Under the pieces are notes generated by a model. It had not been told where the DNA came from. It saw nothing but the letters and a program-made list of their open reading frames with translations, and did no database searches. DNA of 64,000 nucleotides from Agromyces aureus (lineage in GTDB: Bacteria; Actinomycetota; Actinomycetes; Actinomycetales; Microbacteriaceae), in NCBI RefSeq assembly GCF_001660485.1, contig NZ_CP013979.1:2790001-2854000 (forward strand), in the 5' to 3' direction. The number at the start of each line of letters is the position of its first letter. The stretch's first letter is position 1. Positions 49,209-58,387 of the stretch are shown piece after piece. The translations under genes and the position numbers were made by a program.

Positions 49209-49634
49209 ATGGCCGTCACGAGTGAATCGACCACCGTCTGGACCGGCACGCTCGCCGATGGTTCGGGCACGACCAAGCTCGACTCCTCCGGAGTCGCCGA
49301 GTTCCCCGTCAACTGGCGGGCGCGTTCCGAGGGCGAGGCCGGCACCACGAACCCCGAGGAACTGCTCGGTGCGGCGCACTCGTCGTGCTACTCGATGGCC
49401 CTCGCCCACGCCCTGACGGGAGCCGGCCACGCGCCGGAGTCCATCCAGACGACGGCGGCCGTCACGTTCGAGGCCGGTCGGGGCGTACTCGGCAGCCACC
49501 TGTTGGTGAGCGCGCGGGTTCCGGGTCTCACCGAGGCGGAGTTCGAGACCTTCGCCGAGGATGCGAAGGCGAACTGCCCCATCTCGAAGGCGCTTGCAGG
49601 CATCCCGATCACGATCGAAGCCGAACTCGCCTGA
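49209..49634 (+). CDS. OsmC-family peroxiredoxin
   Basis: A 141-residue OsmC/Ohr-like thiol peroxidase that reduces organic hydroperoxides. The two catalytic Cys are Cys60 (LLGAAHSSCYSMAL) and Cys123 (ANCPISKAL), which assigns it to the OsmC branch. GAGGAGGACCC precedes the ATG, so it has a normal leader; TAGGCT near 49174 may be its -10. It follows two thiol-redox genes on the same strand. Confidence 0.93.
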   Translation: MAVTSESTTVWTGTLADGSGTTKLDSSGVAEFPVNWRARSEGEAGTTNPEELLGAAHSSCYSMALAHALTGAGHAPESIQTTAAVTFEAGRGVLGSHLLVSARVPGLTEAEFETFAEDAKANCPISKALAGIPITIEAELA

Positions 49635-49635
49635 C

Positions 49636-50538
49636 GTGCGGGTCCTCATCGCCGGCGCGTCCGGCTTCATCGGCACGGCGCTCGTCGAGCGTCTCGCCGC
49701 CGAAGGGCACGAGGTGCGCCGACTGGTGCGCCGTCGCACCGAGTCGCCCGATGAGGTGACCTGGTCGCCAGCGGCGGGCATCATCGACTTCACGGTGATG
49801 GATCGCGTCGACGCCGTCATCAGCCTGTCGGGTGCGTCGTTGTCGCACCTGCCGTGGACGAAGTCGTACCGATCCGCCATCATCGAGTCGCGCGTCACCG
49901 CGACCCGCACGCTCGCCGATGCGATGCGCAAGGCGCGCACTCCCCCGGCGGTGTTCCTCAGCGGTTCGGCAGTCGGCTACTACGGCAACCGTCCGGGCGA
50001 ACTGCTCACCGAGTCGTCCCCCGCGGGGGCCGGGTTCCTGGTCGACGTCGTCGAGCGATGGGAGAAGGCCGCCGGCCTCGCCCCGCACGAGACGCGGACC
50101 GTGAACCTCCGCACGGGCCTCGTGATCGGGCACGGCGGTGCGATGAAGCCCGTCGGACTGATGACGAAGCTCGGCGTCTCGGCGCGCCTCGGCACCGGCG
50201 GCCAGCACTGGCCGTGGGTCGCGCTCGACGATGAGGTGTCCGCGATCATCCACCTGCTCGACTCGGAGGTCTCGGGTCCGGTGAACCTCGTCGGCCCGAC
50301 GCCGGCGACGGCTGACCGCGTGATGAGCGCGATGGCCACGCGCATGCACCGCCCGTATTCGCTCGCGGTGCCTGAACGCGTGCTCGAGCTGGCGCTCGGT
50401 CAGGCGGCCGACGACCTGCTGCTCGCGAGCCAGAAGGTGGTGCCCCAGCGCCTGCTCGACGACGGCTTCGCGTTCGCCCACGAGACCGTGGAGTCCGCGA
50501 TCGACGCGATGCTCAGCTCGCCCGCTCGAGCTCGATAG
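49636..50538 (+). CDS. TIGR01777-family epimerase
   Basis: A 300-residue NAD(P)-binding SDR-like protein (YfcH/SulA-type) with the Rossmann motif IAGASGFIGTALVERL and the C-terminal DUF1731 domain (VPQRLLDDGFAFAHETVESAI). Its reaction is unknown. The GTG start is 1 nt after the OsmC stop, so it is cotranscribed with it. The 3' end overlaps the convergent small TPR gene by 26 nt. Confidence 0.88.
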   Translation: MRVLIAGASGFIGTALVERLAAEGHEVRRLVRRRTESPDEVTWSPAAGIIDFTVMDRVDAVISLSGASLSHLPWTKSYRSAIIESRVTATRTLADAMRKARTPPAVFLSGSAVGYYGNRPGELLTESSPAGAGFLVDVVERWEKAAGLAPHETRTVNLRTGLVIGHGGAMKPVGLMTKLGVSARLGTGGQHWPWVALDDEVSAIIHLLDSEVSGPVNLVGPTPATADRVMSAMATRMHRPYSLAVPERVLELALGQAADDLLLASQKVVPQRLLDDGFAFAHETVESAIDAMLSSPARAR

Positions 50539-50953
50539 CCCGTCGCACGGCGTGCCGCGCGCGTCGGCGGTCGCCGGCGGCGTCGTAGGCCATGCCGAGC
50601 CGCATCCACGCGCGCCACGATTCGGGCTCGGCCTCGGCCTCGGCCCGGAACCGGTCGAACTCGGCGTCGGCCGAGGCGCGCACGGGGCGTCCGCTCGCGC
50701 TGGTCTCGATGCCGAGGTCGCTCTCGCCCTCGTCTTCGAGACGCCGTGCGAGCCGCTGCGAGCGGAAGCCGAACGAGAGTTCGCGCCAGATCGCCCATGC
50801 CGCGACGAGCGGCAGCACGATCAGGGCGATGCCCATGGCGATCGCGACCGGTTCGCCCGTGCCGACGAACTGCACGGCGCGCCATCCGACGAGCACCACG
50901 TAGACCGCGAGCAGCACCGCCATGGAGATGGCGCCGACCTTCGCGCCGCTCAT
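50513..50953 (-). CDS. Small membrane protein with TPR-like tail
   Basis: A 146-residue protein with two membrane helices (about 10-28 and 37-57), a basic loop and an acidic region. It ends in a single TPR-like hairpin (AWMRLGMAYDAAGDRRRARHAVRRAIEL). I do not recognise the family. ATG 50953 overlaps the dapB stop by ATGA, so it is made from the dapB transcript, and its end overlaps the epimerase gene on the other strand. Confidence 0.75.
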   Translation of the reverse strand: MSGAKVGAISMAVLLAVYVVLVGWRAVQFVGTGEPVAIAMGIALIVLPLVAAWAIWRELSFGFRSQRLARRLEDEGESDLGIETSASGRPVRASADAEFDRFRAEAEAEPESWRAWMRLGMAYDAAGDRRRARHAVRRAIELERAS

Positions 50954-51792
50954 TCGGCGGCCGGCGCGGGCGGTGCGGGAGCTGCAGGTGCGGGAGCTGC
51001 GGGCGCGGGCGGTGCGGGAGCGGCAGGGGCAGCAGCTGCGGGTGCCTCCGCGCCGGGCAGGTCGAGCCCGAGCAGCGCGCCGAGCCCCACGGTCACGCCG
51101 GTCGCCTCGGTCGCGCGTCGGAGCGCGAGCAGGATGCCCGCCTCGTAGGAGCTCGGCGAGAGCGTCGAGTGCGCGATCGTCAGGGTCTCGCCGTCGCCGC
51201 CGAGCACGACGCGCTGCTCGGCGAGCAGGCCCGACATGCGCAGGCTGTGCACGGGCACCCCCGAGACGAGCTGGCCTCTGGCGCGCTGATCGGCGTGCGG
51301 AGCCTCGACCGGCCCGGCGGCGGCACGCGCCTCGCCGATGAGCTCGGCGGTGCGCACGGCCGTGCCCGACGGCGAGTCGACCTTGCCAGCATGGTGGGCT
51401 TCGACGATCTCGATGGAGTCGAACCAGGGAGCCGCCAGCGCGGCGAACGCAGTACCGAGCGTGCTGCCGATCGAGAAGTTCGGGATGAACAGCACGGCCC
51501 CGGCCTCGTCGTGGCCGCGCACGAATCGCTCGATCTCGGCGATGCGGTCGGACGACCAGCCCGAGGTGCCGACGACGATCGGAATGCCGGCGCCGGCGGC
51601 GAACTCGACGATGCCGGCGCTCGCGGCGGGGTGCGTGACGTCGAGCACGACATCGGCTCCGAGCATCTCGTCGAGCTCGGACCTCGACGACAGCGCCGCG
51701 TGCAGTTCGAGGTCGTCGGCGCCCTCGACGAGTGCGAGTGCCAGCATGCCCATTTTGCCCGTGGCCCCGGCCACGGCGACCCGTATCGTCAC
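50950..51792 (-). CDS. dapB: 4-hydroxy-tetrahydrodipicolinate reductase with Ala/Pro tail
   Basis: The NAD(P)H reductase that follows DapA. The 280-residue protein begins VAVAGATGKMG (nucleotide loop), with VVLDVTHPAAS and the active-site EAHHAGKVDSPSGTA. It ends in about 33 residues of Ala/Pro only (plus a final Glu), absent from the usual family. I chose GTG 51792 over 51801 because TAGGGT (51800-51805, complement) ends 7 nt before it. The tail is encoded by tandem GC-rich repeats at 50953-51046. Confidence 0.93.
   Translation of the reverse strand: MTIRVAVAGATGKMGMLALALVEGADDLELHAALSSRSELDEMLGADVVLDVTHPAASAGIVEFAAGAGIPIVVGTSGWSSDRIAEIERFVRGHDEAGAVLFIPNFSIGSTLGTAFAALAAPWFDSIEIVEAHHAGKVDSPSGTAVRTAELIGEARAAAGPVEAPHADQRARGQLVSGVPVHSLRMSGLLAEQRVVLGGDGETLTIAHSTLSPSSYEAGILLALRRATEATGVTVGLGALLGLDLPGAEAPAAAAPAAPAPPAPAAPAPAAPAPPAPAAE
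50953..51046. repeat. GC-rich tandem repeats in dapB 3' end
   Basis: Imperfect units around GGGCGGTGCGGGAGCTGC recur within about 94 bp and encode the Ala/Pro tail of DapB. Such repeats are prone to length change. Confidence 0.7.
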
Positions 51793-51830
51793 GTGCTTCA
51801 CCCTACCAAGCGCCGATTAGGCTGAACCGC

Positions 51831-52352
51831 ATGCAGTTCCGAGCGGTGCCGGTCAGCGGCGCAGAGGCCCACGGCATGCTCACGGCGTACTTCACCGAAC
51901 GTGCGGCCGGGTTCCCGGCCGAGCAGGGCAAGTACCGTCCGACGTTTCCCGCCGACGCCGCGTTCACGCCGCCCGACGGCGTGTTCCTCATCGTCGACGA
52001 TGCGCCGAGCACGTCAGCAGACGGCACGGTGACGGATGCCGGTGGCACGAGGGGCATCGGCTGCGGCGGCATCAGGCGCATCGATGCCGACCCCGCGACC
52101 GGCCTCGTGCGCTACGAGATCAAGCACCTCTGGCTGACGGATGCCGCGCGCGGCCGTGGAACCGGACGCGCACTGCTCGTCGAGCTCGAACGCCGCGCGC
52201 GCGAGTTCGGCGCCCAGGAGCTCGTGCTCGACACGAACGCGAGCCTCGCCGCCGCGGGCGGTCTCTACCGCTCGAGCGGGTTCGTCGAGATCCCGCCGTA
52301 CAACGACAACCCCAACGCGACGACCTGGTACGCGAAGCGGCTCGCCGACTGA
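51831..52352 (+). CDS. GNAT acetyltransferase
   Basis: A 173-residue acetyltransferase. The acetyl-CoA loop is LWLTDAARGRGTGRALLVELE and the C-terminal LYRSSGFVEIPPYNDNPNATTWYAKRL is typical of the family near ArgA/YhbS types. TAGGCT (51818-51823) ends 7 nt before the ATG. It is divergent from dapB, both with leaderless-like starts. The substrate is unknown. Confidence 0.87.
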   Translation: MQFRAVPVSGAEAHGMLTAYFTERAAGFPAEQGKYRPTFPADAAFTPPDGVFLIVDDAPSTSADGTVTDAGGTRGIGCGGIRRIDADPATGLVRYEIKHLWLTDAARGRGTGRALLVELERRAREFGAQELVLDTNASLAAAGGLYRSSGFVEIPPYNDNPNATTWYAKRLAD

Positions 52353-52429
52353 CGGCGCGGCCGACGGGTCGACGCCGGCGTGCGGCATCCGCATGCCCGA
52401 CCGTGCGACGGCGGTCGGGTGGCGAGCGG

Positions 52430-53032
52430 TCAGACCGCGAAGGGCTCCGGCAGACCCGTGCGCAGCTCGAACGGGAGGTGCGAGAGGTCGTTGTGCACTA
52501 CCAGGTTCCAAGGGCGGCCGGAGCGCTGGGTGAGCACCGTGAGCCCGCAGTTCGCCTGGTTGATCGAGAGCCAACGCCAGTCGGGTGCGCTCAGGACCTC
52601 CCGCACGAACCAGCCGATCACGAAGTTGTGGGTGATGAGCAGGTCGTGGCGGTCGTCGCGGTGCGATCGCAGGAACTCGGCCGCCGCGTCTTCCATCTGG
52701 GCGGTGCCGGCCTCGATCTCGGCCTCGGTCACCGAACCGAAGAACGCGTCATAGGCCTTGGGCGTCGCAGGCGCCGGACCCGAGGGGATGCAGTCGAAGA
52801 GCAGGGCCGACGGCTCGGGTGAGAGCGACGGCATCTTCGCCGCGATGATGGCGGCGGTCTCGGTCGCGCGCTGCAGCGGCGAGTGCCAGGCGTTGTCGAA
52901 CGGGATGCCGCCGAGCCGCTCGGCCAGCAGCTCGGCCTGCCGACGACCGCGCGGCGACAGCGGCCCGTCTTGGAGTCCGTGTTCGGCGTCGAGCTGCTCG
53001 CCGTGTCGGACGAGGTAGAGGTGGTGTGGCAC
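52430..53032 (-). CDS. Histidine phosphatase
   Basis: A 200-residue phosphoglycerate mutase-like phosphatase with the catalytic RHGE (LYLVRHGEQLDAEHGLQDGPLS) and the second His in LLITHNFVIGWF. The substrate is unknown. An AGGAAG site precedes the GTG start. It lies 46 nt after the M16 peptidase gene on the same strand. Confidence 0.88.
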   Translation of the reverse strand: MPHHLYLVRHGEQLDAEHGLQDGPLSPRGRRQAELLAERLGGIPFDNAWHSPLQRATETAAIIAAKMPSLSPEPSALLFDCIPSGPAPATPKAYDAFFGSVTEAEIEAGTAQMEDAAAEFLRSHRDDRHDLLITHNFVIGWFVREVLSAPDWRWLSINQANCGLTVLTQRSGRPWNLVVHNDLSHLPFELRTGLPEPFAV

Positions 53033-53078
53033 GATGCGCTTCCTGTGTGGTCGAGGCGTCGGTGTCGGGTGGCCGCGG

Positions 53079-54461
53079 TCAGGCGGCGTCGGAGGTCGGG
53101 GGCAGGTCGATCGCCTGAGCGAAGTCGGCTTCCTCGCTCGCGCCGACGGCGACGAGCGAGAACGGCTGGGCGACGAGATCGGCGGCGAGCACGCGCACGT
53201 CTTCGGCGGTGACGCGGGCGATGCGACGGAGTGCCTCGTCGAGGTCGACGAACTCCCCGAGCGTGAGCTCGGCGCGGCCGAGCCGCGACATCCGCGTGTC
53301 GGAGTCCTCGAGGGCGAGGGCGGAGGCCCCGGCCAGCTGGCCCGTGGCGCGGCGGAGCTCTTCGGCCGTGATGCCGTCGCTCGCGAGGCGCCCGAGCTCG
53401 GCGCGCATGAGTTCGGCGACCGTCGGCGCCTTCGAGGGCGAGCATCCGGCGTACATGCCGAAGAGGCCCGCGTCGGAGTACGACGGCGCGAACGAGTACA
53501 CCGAGTAGGCGAGCCCGCGTCGTTCGCGCACCTCCTGGAAGAGGCGCGACGACATGCCCGAGCCGAACACGGTGTTGAGCACGCTCATCGTCGAACGGCG
53601 CGGGTCGGTCGCGACGAGGCCGCGCGCACCGATCAGGAGGTTGACCTGCTCGATGGGGCGCTGCACGACCGTGAGCTCGAGGGCCGGCGCGAGCTCCACC
53701 GAGGTGCGGGACCGTCGCTCGACGGGTGCGGCCTCGACCGTCAGATTCCACCCGCCTGCCGTGAGCGCGCGTTCGAGTGCGGCGACGAGCTCGTCGTGAT
53801 CGACGGCGCCCGCGGCGGTGACGACGAGGTCGTTCGGCCGGTAGTTCGCGAGGTAGTGCTCGTGCACGGCCTCGCGAGTGGCCCGGTTGATCGTGTCGGG
53901 ATCGCCGCCGATGGGCCGGCCGAGCGGGTGGTCGCCGAGCACGGCCTCGAAGAAGCGCTCGTTCGCGACGTCGCCGGGGTCGTCGCCCGCCATCGACAGT
54001 TCTTCGAGGATGACGCCGCGCTCGTTGTCGAACTCGACGGGGTCGAGCAGCGACGACGTGAACATGTCGGAGAGCACCTCGACCGCCATCGGCAGGTCTC
54101 TGTCTTGCACCTTGGCGTAGTAGCAGGTGTACTCCTTCGCCGTGAGCGCGTTGTGCTCGCCGCCGACGGCGTCGAAGGAGATGGCGATGTCGAGCGCGGT
54201 GCGGGTGGGCGTGCCCTTGAACAGCAGGTGCTCGAGGAAGTGCGTCGACCCGAAGGTCGCGGGATGCACGCCGTCGGCGGCACGCTCGTCGCGCGAGCCC
54301 ACGGCCACCCAGAACCCGATGGTCGCGCTGCGGCTGCCCGGAACCTGCTCGGTGAGCACCCGCACCCCCGACGGCAGGATCGTGCGTCGCACGAGGGCGT
54401 CACCGGCAGCGGTGAAGGACAGTTCGGCAGTGCCGAGAGGAAGGTCGACGGCGCCGTTCAT
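53079..54461 (-). CDS. M16 zinc peptidase
   Basis: A 460-residue insulinase/processing-peptidase-like metalloprotease. The inverted zinc motif HxxEH is HFLEH (74-78) in STHFLEHLLFKGTPTR, with the downstream Glu in ILEELSMAGDDPGD. It matches PepR (Rv2782c). In many actinobacteria pnp is adjacent, but here it is absent. TAGGCT (54469-54474, complement) ends 7 nt before the ATG. The substrate is not known. Confidence 0.92.
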   Translation of the reverse strand: MNGAVDLPLGTAELSFTAAGDALVRRTILPSGVRVLTEQVPGSRSATIGFWVAVGSRDERAADGVHPATFGSTHFLEHLLFKGTPTRTALDIAISFDAVGGEHNALTAKEYTCYYAKVQDRDLPMAVEVLSDMFTSSLLDPVEFDNERGVILEELSMAGDDPGDVANERFFEAVLGDHPLGRPIGGDPDTINRATREAVHEHYLANYRPNDLVVTAAGAVDHDELVAALERALTAGGWNLTVEAAPVERRSRTSVELAPALELTVVQRPIEQVNLLIGARGLVATDPRRSTMSVLNTVFGSGMSSRLFQEVRERRGLAYSVYSFAPSYSDAGLFGMYAGCSPSKAPTVAELMRAELGRLASDGITAEELRRATGQLAGASALALEDSDTRMSRLGRAELTLGEFVDLDEALRRIARVTAEDVRVLAADLVAQPFSLVAVGASEEADFAQAIDLPPTSDAA

Positions 54462-54510
54462 CCCACCCAGCCTAGGCCACGCGTTCGCGCCGTGGGGTTC
54501 GGCGCGCAGC

Positions 54511-55623
54511 TCAGTGCGAGGCGCGGTCGAGCTCGACGAGCTCCGAGCGGTGCAGATCCACGGATGCGGCCGCGATGAGCGCGTCGACCTGGTCGGCGTT
54601 GGTCGCGCTCACGACCGGCGCCACGATCGAGGGCCGCGCGAGCAGCCACGCGAGCGCGACCGTGGCCGGTGCGACGGCGTGCGTCGCGGCGATCTCGTCG
54701 AGGGCCGCGAGCACGCGGAGTCCGCGACGACCGAGGTGCACGCCGGCGCGGGCACCGCGGGCGTCGTGCTTGACGTCGCTCCGCCGCCGGATGCCGCCGG
54801 CGAGGAATCCGTTCGCGAGTGCGAAGTAGGGCATCACCGCGAGGCCCTGCGCGTGCGCGACGAGCTCGGTCGCGCCCTCGAAGGACTTGCGCTCCATGAG
54901 GCTGTACCGGGTGGTCAGCGTCTGGAACCGCGGCAGGCCGTTGGCGGCGAGCACGCGGGCCTCGATGAGGCGTTCGGGCGAGAAGTCGCTCGCCCCGACC
55001 GCGCGCACCTTGCCGGCTTCGACGAGCGCCCCGACGGCGCCGAGCGACTCCTCGAGCGGCACGTCGTGGTCTTCGCCGTGCAGGAACAGCACGTCGATGC
55101 GCTCGGTCTGCAGTCGCTGCAGGCTCGCGTCGACGGCGGACCTGATCGTCTGCGGCGCGAGTCCCGGAAGGTCCTGGTTGCGGCCGACCTTGGTCATGAC
55201 GTGCATGCGATCGCGCGAACCGCGCGAGGCCATCCACGATCCGATGATCGATTCGCTGCGGCCGGCGGCGTAGCTGTCGGCCGTGTCGATGAGGTCGCCG
55301 CCCGTTCCGGCGAACCGGTCGAGGATCGCGTGGGCGTCGTCGGACCCCAGGGTCCACCCGAAGGTGCTGGCGCCGATCGCGAGGCGGTGCACGCTCATGT
55401 CGGTGTCGCCGAGCCTGGCTCGGAGCGGCACGAGGATCGGGCCGGAGAAGGTGTTGCTGGCGACGACCTCGGCGCGGTGCGCCGCCGTGCGAGGCTCGTC
55501 GAGGATCGACGCCTCGACGGCATCCGCATTCGGGAATACGTCGCGTTCCGCGAGTGCGACCGTCGACCCGTGATCGGTCTCACGGTGCGTGTCGCGCCCC
55601 CCTGCCAAGTGCCTTCTGGCCAC
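54511..55623 (-). CDS. Aldo/keto reductase, N-terminally extended
   Basis: An NADPH-dependent (beta/alpha)8 oxidoreductase. The canonical body begins near LGDTDMSVHRLAIGASTFGW with catalytic Asp/Tyr in DLIDTADSYAAGRSE, Lys in MHVMTKVGRN and His in FLHGED. The frame continues 64 codons upstream to GTG 55623, which follows an excellent GGAGGAGGAG site, and third-position GC is high over most of this extension. If translated from there the protein is 370 residues; starting at GTG 55431 it would be 306, the usual length. The extension shows no recognised domain. Confidence 0.8.
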   Translation of the reverse strand: MARRHLAGGRDTHRETDHGSTVALAERDVFPNADAVEASILDEPRTAAHRAEVVASNTFSGPILVPLRARLGDTDMSVHRLAIGASTFGWTLGSDDAHAILDRFAGTGGDLIDTADSYAAGRSESIIGSWMASRGSRDRMHVMTKVGRNQDLPGLAPQTIRSAVDASLQRLQTERIDVLFLHGEDHDVPLEESLGAVGALVEAGKVRAVGASDFSPERLIEARVLAANGLPRFQTLTTRYSLMERKSFEGATELVAHAQGLAVMPYFALANGFLAGGIRRRSDVKHDARGARAGVHLGRRGLRVLAALDEIAATHAVAPATVALAWLLARPSIVAPVVSATNADQVDALIAAASVDLHRSELVELDRASH

Positions 55624-55757
55624 CTTCTCCTCCTCCCCAGGATTGAATCGACCCTATGTTGCACCCGAGGTCCTTCGGATGCCCCCGCGGGAATTCCGAA
55701 TGAACTGTTACCGAATCGTGTCGACTTGACCCTCGAATGGAGGACGAATCGGGCTGA

Positions 55758-56630
55758 TCAGTGGTGATTCGGAGCCGACGGCGGATCGGATCGGACTCCC
55801 GCACGACGCCCCTCGCGCCGGAGCACGGCCTCGGCCTGCCGGAGCACCGGCCCGTCGACCATGCGCCCGCGGAACGCGAAGACGCCGGGCTCGCCGGACG
55901 CCGCGGCCAGCACGGCACGCGCCCACTCGAACTGATCGGCATTCGGGCGGTAGGCCTCGCGCACGGTGTCGACCTGGGACGGGTGGATGCAGGCGGTGGC
56001 CGCGAACCCGAGCGCCGCGGCATCCTGCGCCTCTTCGGCGAGACCTTCGAGGTCGGCGATGTCCAGGTGCACGGTGTCGATCGCGGCGACCCCGTGCGCG
56101 GCGGCGGCGAGCTGGACGTGCGCACGGGCGTGCGCGGCGACGCCCCGGTAGCGGGCGTCGGCGTGGCGGCTCGAGAAGCCCCCGAGCGAGGCGACGAGGT
56201 CTTCGGCGCCCCACATGAGCGCCGACACGTTCGGCAGCGCCGCGACGGCCTCGGCCGCGAGCACGCCCCTCGCCGTCTCGCACAGCGCGACGACCTCGAA
56301 CGCCTCGAGGTCGACGAGGTCGACGGTCCCCTCGCACTTGGCGAGCATCACGGTTCGATAGGGCGTCTCGGCGAGCATCGCGACGTCGGCCGCGAAGTCC
56401 GCCGACGCGGCCGGGTTCACCCGCACGATCACGCGATCGTGGTCAAGGGCCACGTCGAGGGCGGATGCCGCGACCGCACGCCGCGCGGCGGCCTTCGACT
56501 CGGGCGCGACGGCGTCCTCGAGATCGAGGACCACCGCGTCGGACCGTTCGAGCGCCTTCGCGAAGCGGTCGGGCCGGTCGGCCGGGCAGAAGAGCAGCGC
56601 CGGGCCGAGGCGGAACGGCGGCCGGGTCAT
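55758..56630 (-). CDS. CitE-like beta-hydroxyacyl-CoA lyase
   Basis: A 290-residue HpcH/HpaI or CitE-like TIM-barrel lyase with Mg-binding Glu and Asp ([26 protein letters not shown]) and acyl-CoA motifs ([32 protein letters not shown]). The M. tuberculosis homologue Rv2498c cleaves (R)-HMG-CoA and (S)-citramalyl-CoA, serving leucine and itaconate use; this is family knowledge. The ATG overlaps the MaoC stop by 4 nt. It is the last gene of the operon. Confidence 0.88.
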   Translation of the reverse strand: MTRPPFRLGPALLFCPADRPDRFAKALERSDAVVLDLEDAVAPESKAAARRAVAASALDVALDHDRVIVRVNPAASADFAADVAMLAETPYRTVMLAKCEGTVDLVDLEAFEVVALCETARGVLAAEAVAALPNVSALMWGAEDLVASLGGFSSRHADARYRGVAAHARAHVQLAAAAHGVAAIDTVHLDIADLEGLAEEAQDAAALGFAATACIHPSQVDTVREAYRPNADQFEWARAVLAAASGEPGVFAFRGRMVDGPVLRQAEAVLRREGRRAGVRSDPPSAPNHH

Positions 56631-57190
56631 CCGCTCGCCCGACCGTTCGACGAATCGCCGCCCGTGCCGGGCCGCGCGGCGCTGCGCTCACCCGCTTCAC
56701 GGGTGTGCACCAGCATCGTGCGCGACGCGGTCGCGACCACGACGCCGTGCTGGTTGCGCGCGGTGTGCGCGAGCACGACGACCCCCTCGCCCGGGCGCGA
56801 CGACGACAGCCGCTTCGACTCGACGACCGACTCGCCGTACAGCGTGTCGCCGACGAACACCGGGTTCGGGAACGCGACCTCGCCGAAGCCGAGGTTCGCG
56901 ACGAGCGTGCCGAGCGTCAGCTGCCCGACCGACTGGCCGACCAGGGTCGAGAGCGTGAACAGCGAGTTCACGAGGATGCGCCCGAACGGCTGCGTCGCCG
57001 CGAAGGCCGCGTCGAGGTGCAGCGGCTGCGGGTTCATCGTGAGCGTCGTGAAGAGCACGTTGTCGGCCTCGGTCACGGTGCGCCCCGGGCGGTGCAGGTA
57101 TCGCACGCCCGGCTCGAACTCCTCGAACCAGAGGCCGCGCTGCACGACCTCGCGCTCCTCCGGCCGGGCGTCGCTCGCGGCATCCGTCAT
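56627..57190 (-). CDS. MaoC-type enoyl-CoA hydratase
   Basis: A 187-residue single hot-dog-fold MaoC dehydratase/hydratase. The catalytic-loop region is [21 protein letters not shown], matching R-specific enoyl-CoA hydratases, and [20 protein letters not shown] follows. It is the Rv2499c counterpart. It starts 9 nt after the acyl-CoA dehydrogenase stop and overlaps the CitE-like gene. Confidence 0.88.
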   Translation of the reverse strand: MTDAASDARPEEREVVQRGLWFEEFEPGVRYLHRPGRTVTEADNVLFTTLTMNPQPLHLDAAFAATQPFGRILVNSLFTLSTLVGQSVGQLTLGTLVANLGFGEVAFPNPVFVGDTLYGESVVESKRLSSSRPGEGVVVLAHTARNQHGVVVATASRTMLVHTREAGERSAARPGTGGDSSNGRASG

Positions 57191-57199
57191 CTCAGGCTC

Positions 57200-58387
57200 C
57201 TAGGGGGTCGGCACGAGCTGCTCGGCGCCGATGCCGAGCTCGCGCGTGATGATCATGAGCTGCACCTCGGTGGTGCCCTCGCCGATCTCGAGGATCTTCG
57301 AGTCGCGGTAGTGGCGCGCCACGGCGTTCTCGTTCATGAAGCCGTAGCCGCCGAAGATCTGCGTGGCGTCGCGCGCGTTGTCCATGGCCGCCTCCCCGCA
57401 CACCATCTTGGCGATGGATGCCTCGAGCGTGAAGGGCTTGCCCGCGTCGAGCTTGCGCGCGGCGTCGTGCCAGGCGAGCCGTGCCTGGTGCACGCGGGCC
57501 TGCATGCGCGCGATCTTGAACGCGATGTGCTGGTTCGAGCCGATGCTGACGCCGAAGACGCGACGTTCGTTCGCGTAGCGCAGCGCCTCCTCGAGGCAGC
57601 CCTGCGCGGCCCCGGTCGCGAGGGCCGCGAACGCGACCCGCCCCTCGTTCAGCGTGCGGAGGAAGTTCGCGTAGCCGCGTCCGCGCTCGCCGAGCAGGTT
57701 CGACGCCGGCACGCGAACGTCGCGGAGCGTCAGCGGGTGCGTGTCGGAGGTGTGCCAGCCGACCTTGTCGTAGCTCGGCTCGACCGTGAAGCCGGGGGTG
57801 TCGTTCGGCACGATGATCGTCGACAGCTCGGGCTTGAGCTCGCCGCGGGCGCCGACGCGCTGCCCGGTCACCGCGGTGATCGTGACGAACCGGGTGATGG
57901 GCGTGCCCGAGTTGGTGATGAACTGCTTCGAGCCGTTGATGACCCACTGGTCGCCGACGAGGTCGGCCGTCGTCGCCGTGGCACCCGCGTCGCTGCCGGC
58001 GCCCGCCTCGGTGAGCCCGAACCCGGCGAGCGCGCGCCCCGACACGAGGTCGGGCAGGTACTCCGCCTGCTGTTCTGCCGTGCCGTGCCGGTAGATCGGC
58101 ATGACGCCGAGCCCCACGCCCGCTTCGAGGGTGACGCCGATCGACTGGTCGACGCGGCCGAGCGCCTCGACGGCGAGGCAGAGCTGGAAGTAGCTCTTGC
58201 CCTGGCCGCCGACCTCCTTTGGGAACGGCAGGCCGAACAGGCCCATGTCGCCCATCTGCGCGATGATCTCCATCGGCAGCCGGCGCTGCGTGTCGTACTC
58301 GTAGGCGGCGGGCGCGACGACGCGGTCGGCGAAGTCGGCGACGTCGTCGGAGAGGCGCTGCTCCTCGTCGGAGAGGTCATACTGCAT
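57200..58387 (-). CDS. Acyl-CoA dehydrogenase (FadE19-like)
   Basis: An FAD-dependent acyl-CoA dehydrogenase of 395 residues, likely isovaleryl-CoA or another branched-chain type. Motifs are [15 protein letters not shown] (FAD binding), [40 protein letters not shown] and [17 protein letters not shown]. It overlaps accA1 by 11 nt and lies before maoC. The M. tuberculosis counterpart is FadE19 (Rv2500c). Confidence 0.92.
   Translation of the reverse strand: MQYDLSDEEQRLSDDVADFADRVVAPAAYEYDTQRRLPMEIIAQMGDMGLFGLPFPKEVGGQGKSYFQLCLAVEALGRVDQSIGVTLEAGVGLGVMPIYRHGTAEQQAEYLPDLVSGRALAGFGLTEAGAGSDAGATATTADLVGDQWVINGSKQFITNSGTPITRFVTITAVTGQRVGARGELKPELSTIIVPNDTPGFTVEPSYDKVGWHTSDTHPLTLRDVRVPASNLLGERGRGYANFLRTLNEGRVAFAALATGAAQGCLEEALRYANERRVFGVSIGSNQHIAFKIARMQARVHQARLAWHDAARKLDAGKPFTLEASIAKMVCGEAAMDNARDATQIFGGYGFMNENAVARHYRDSKILEIGEGTTEVQLMIITRELGIGAEQLVPTP

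Noticed and set aside
54127..55767. 546-codon plus-strand ORF
   Set aside because: Antisense shadow of the M16 and aldo/keto reductase genes.
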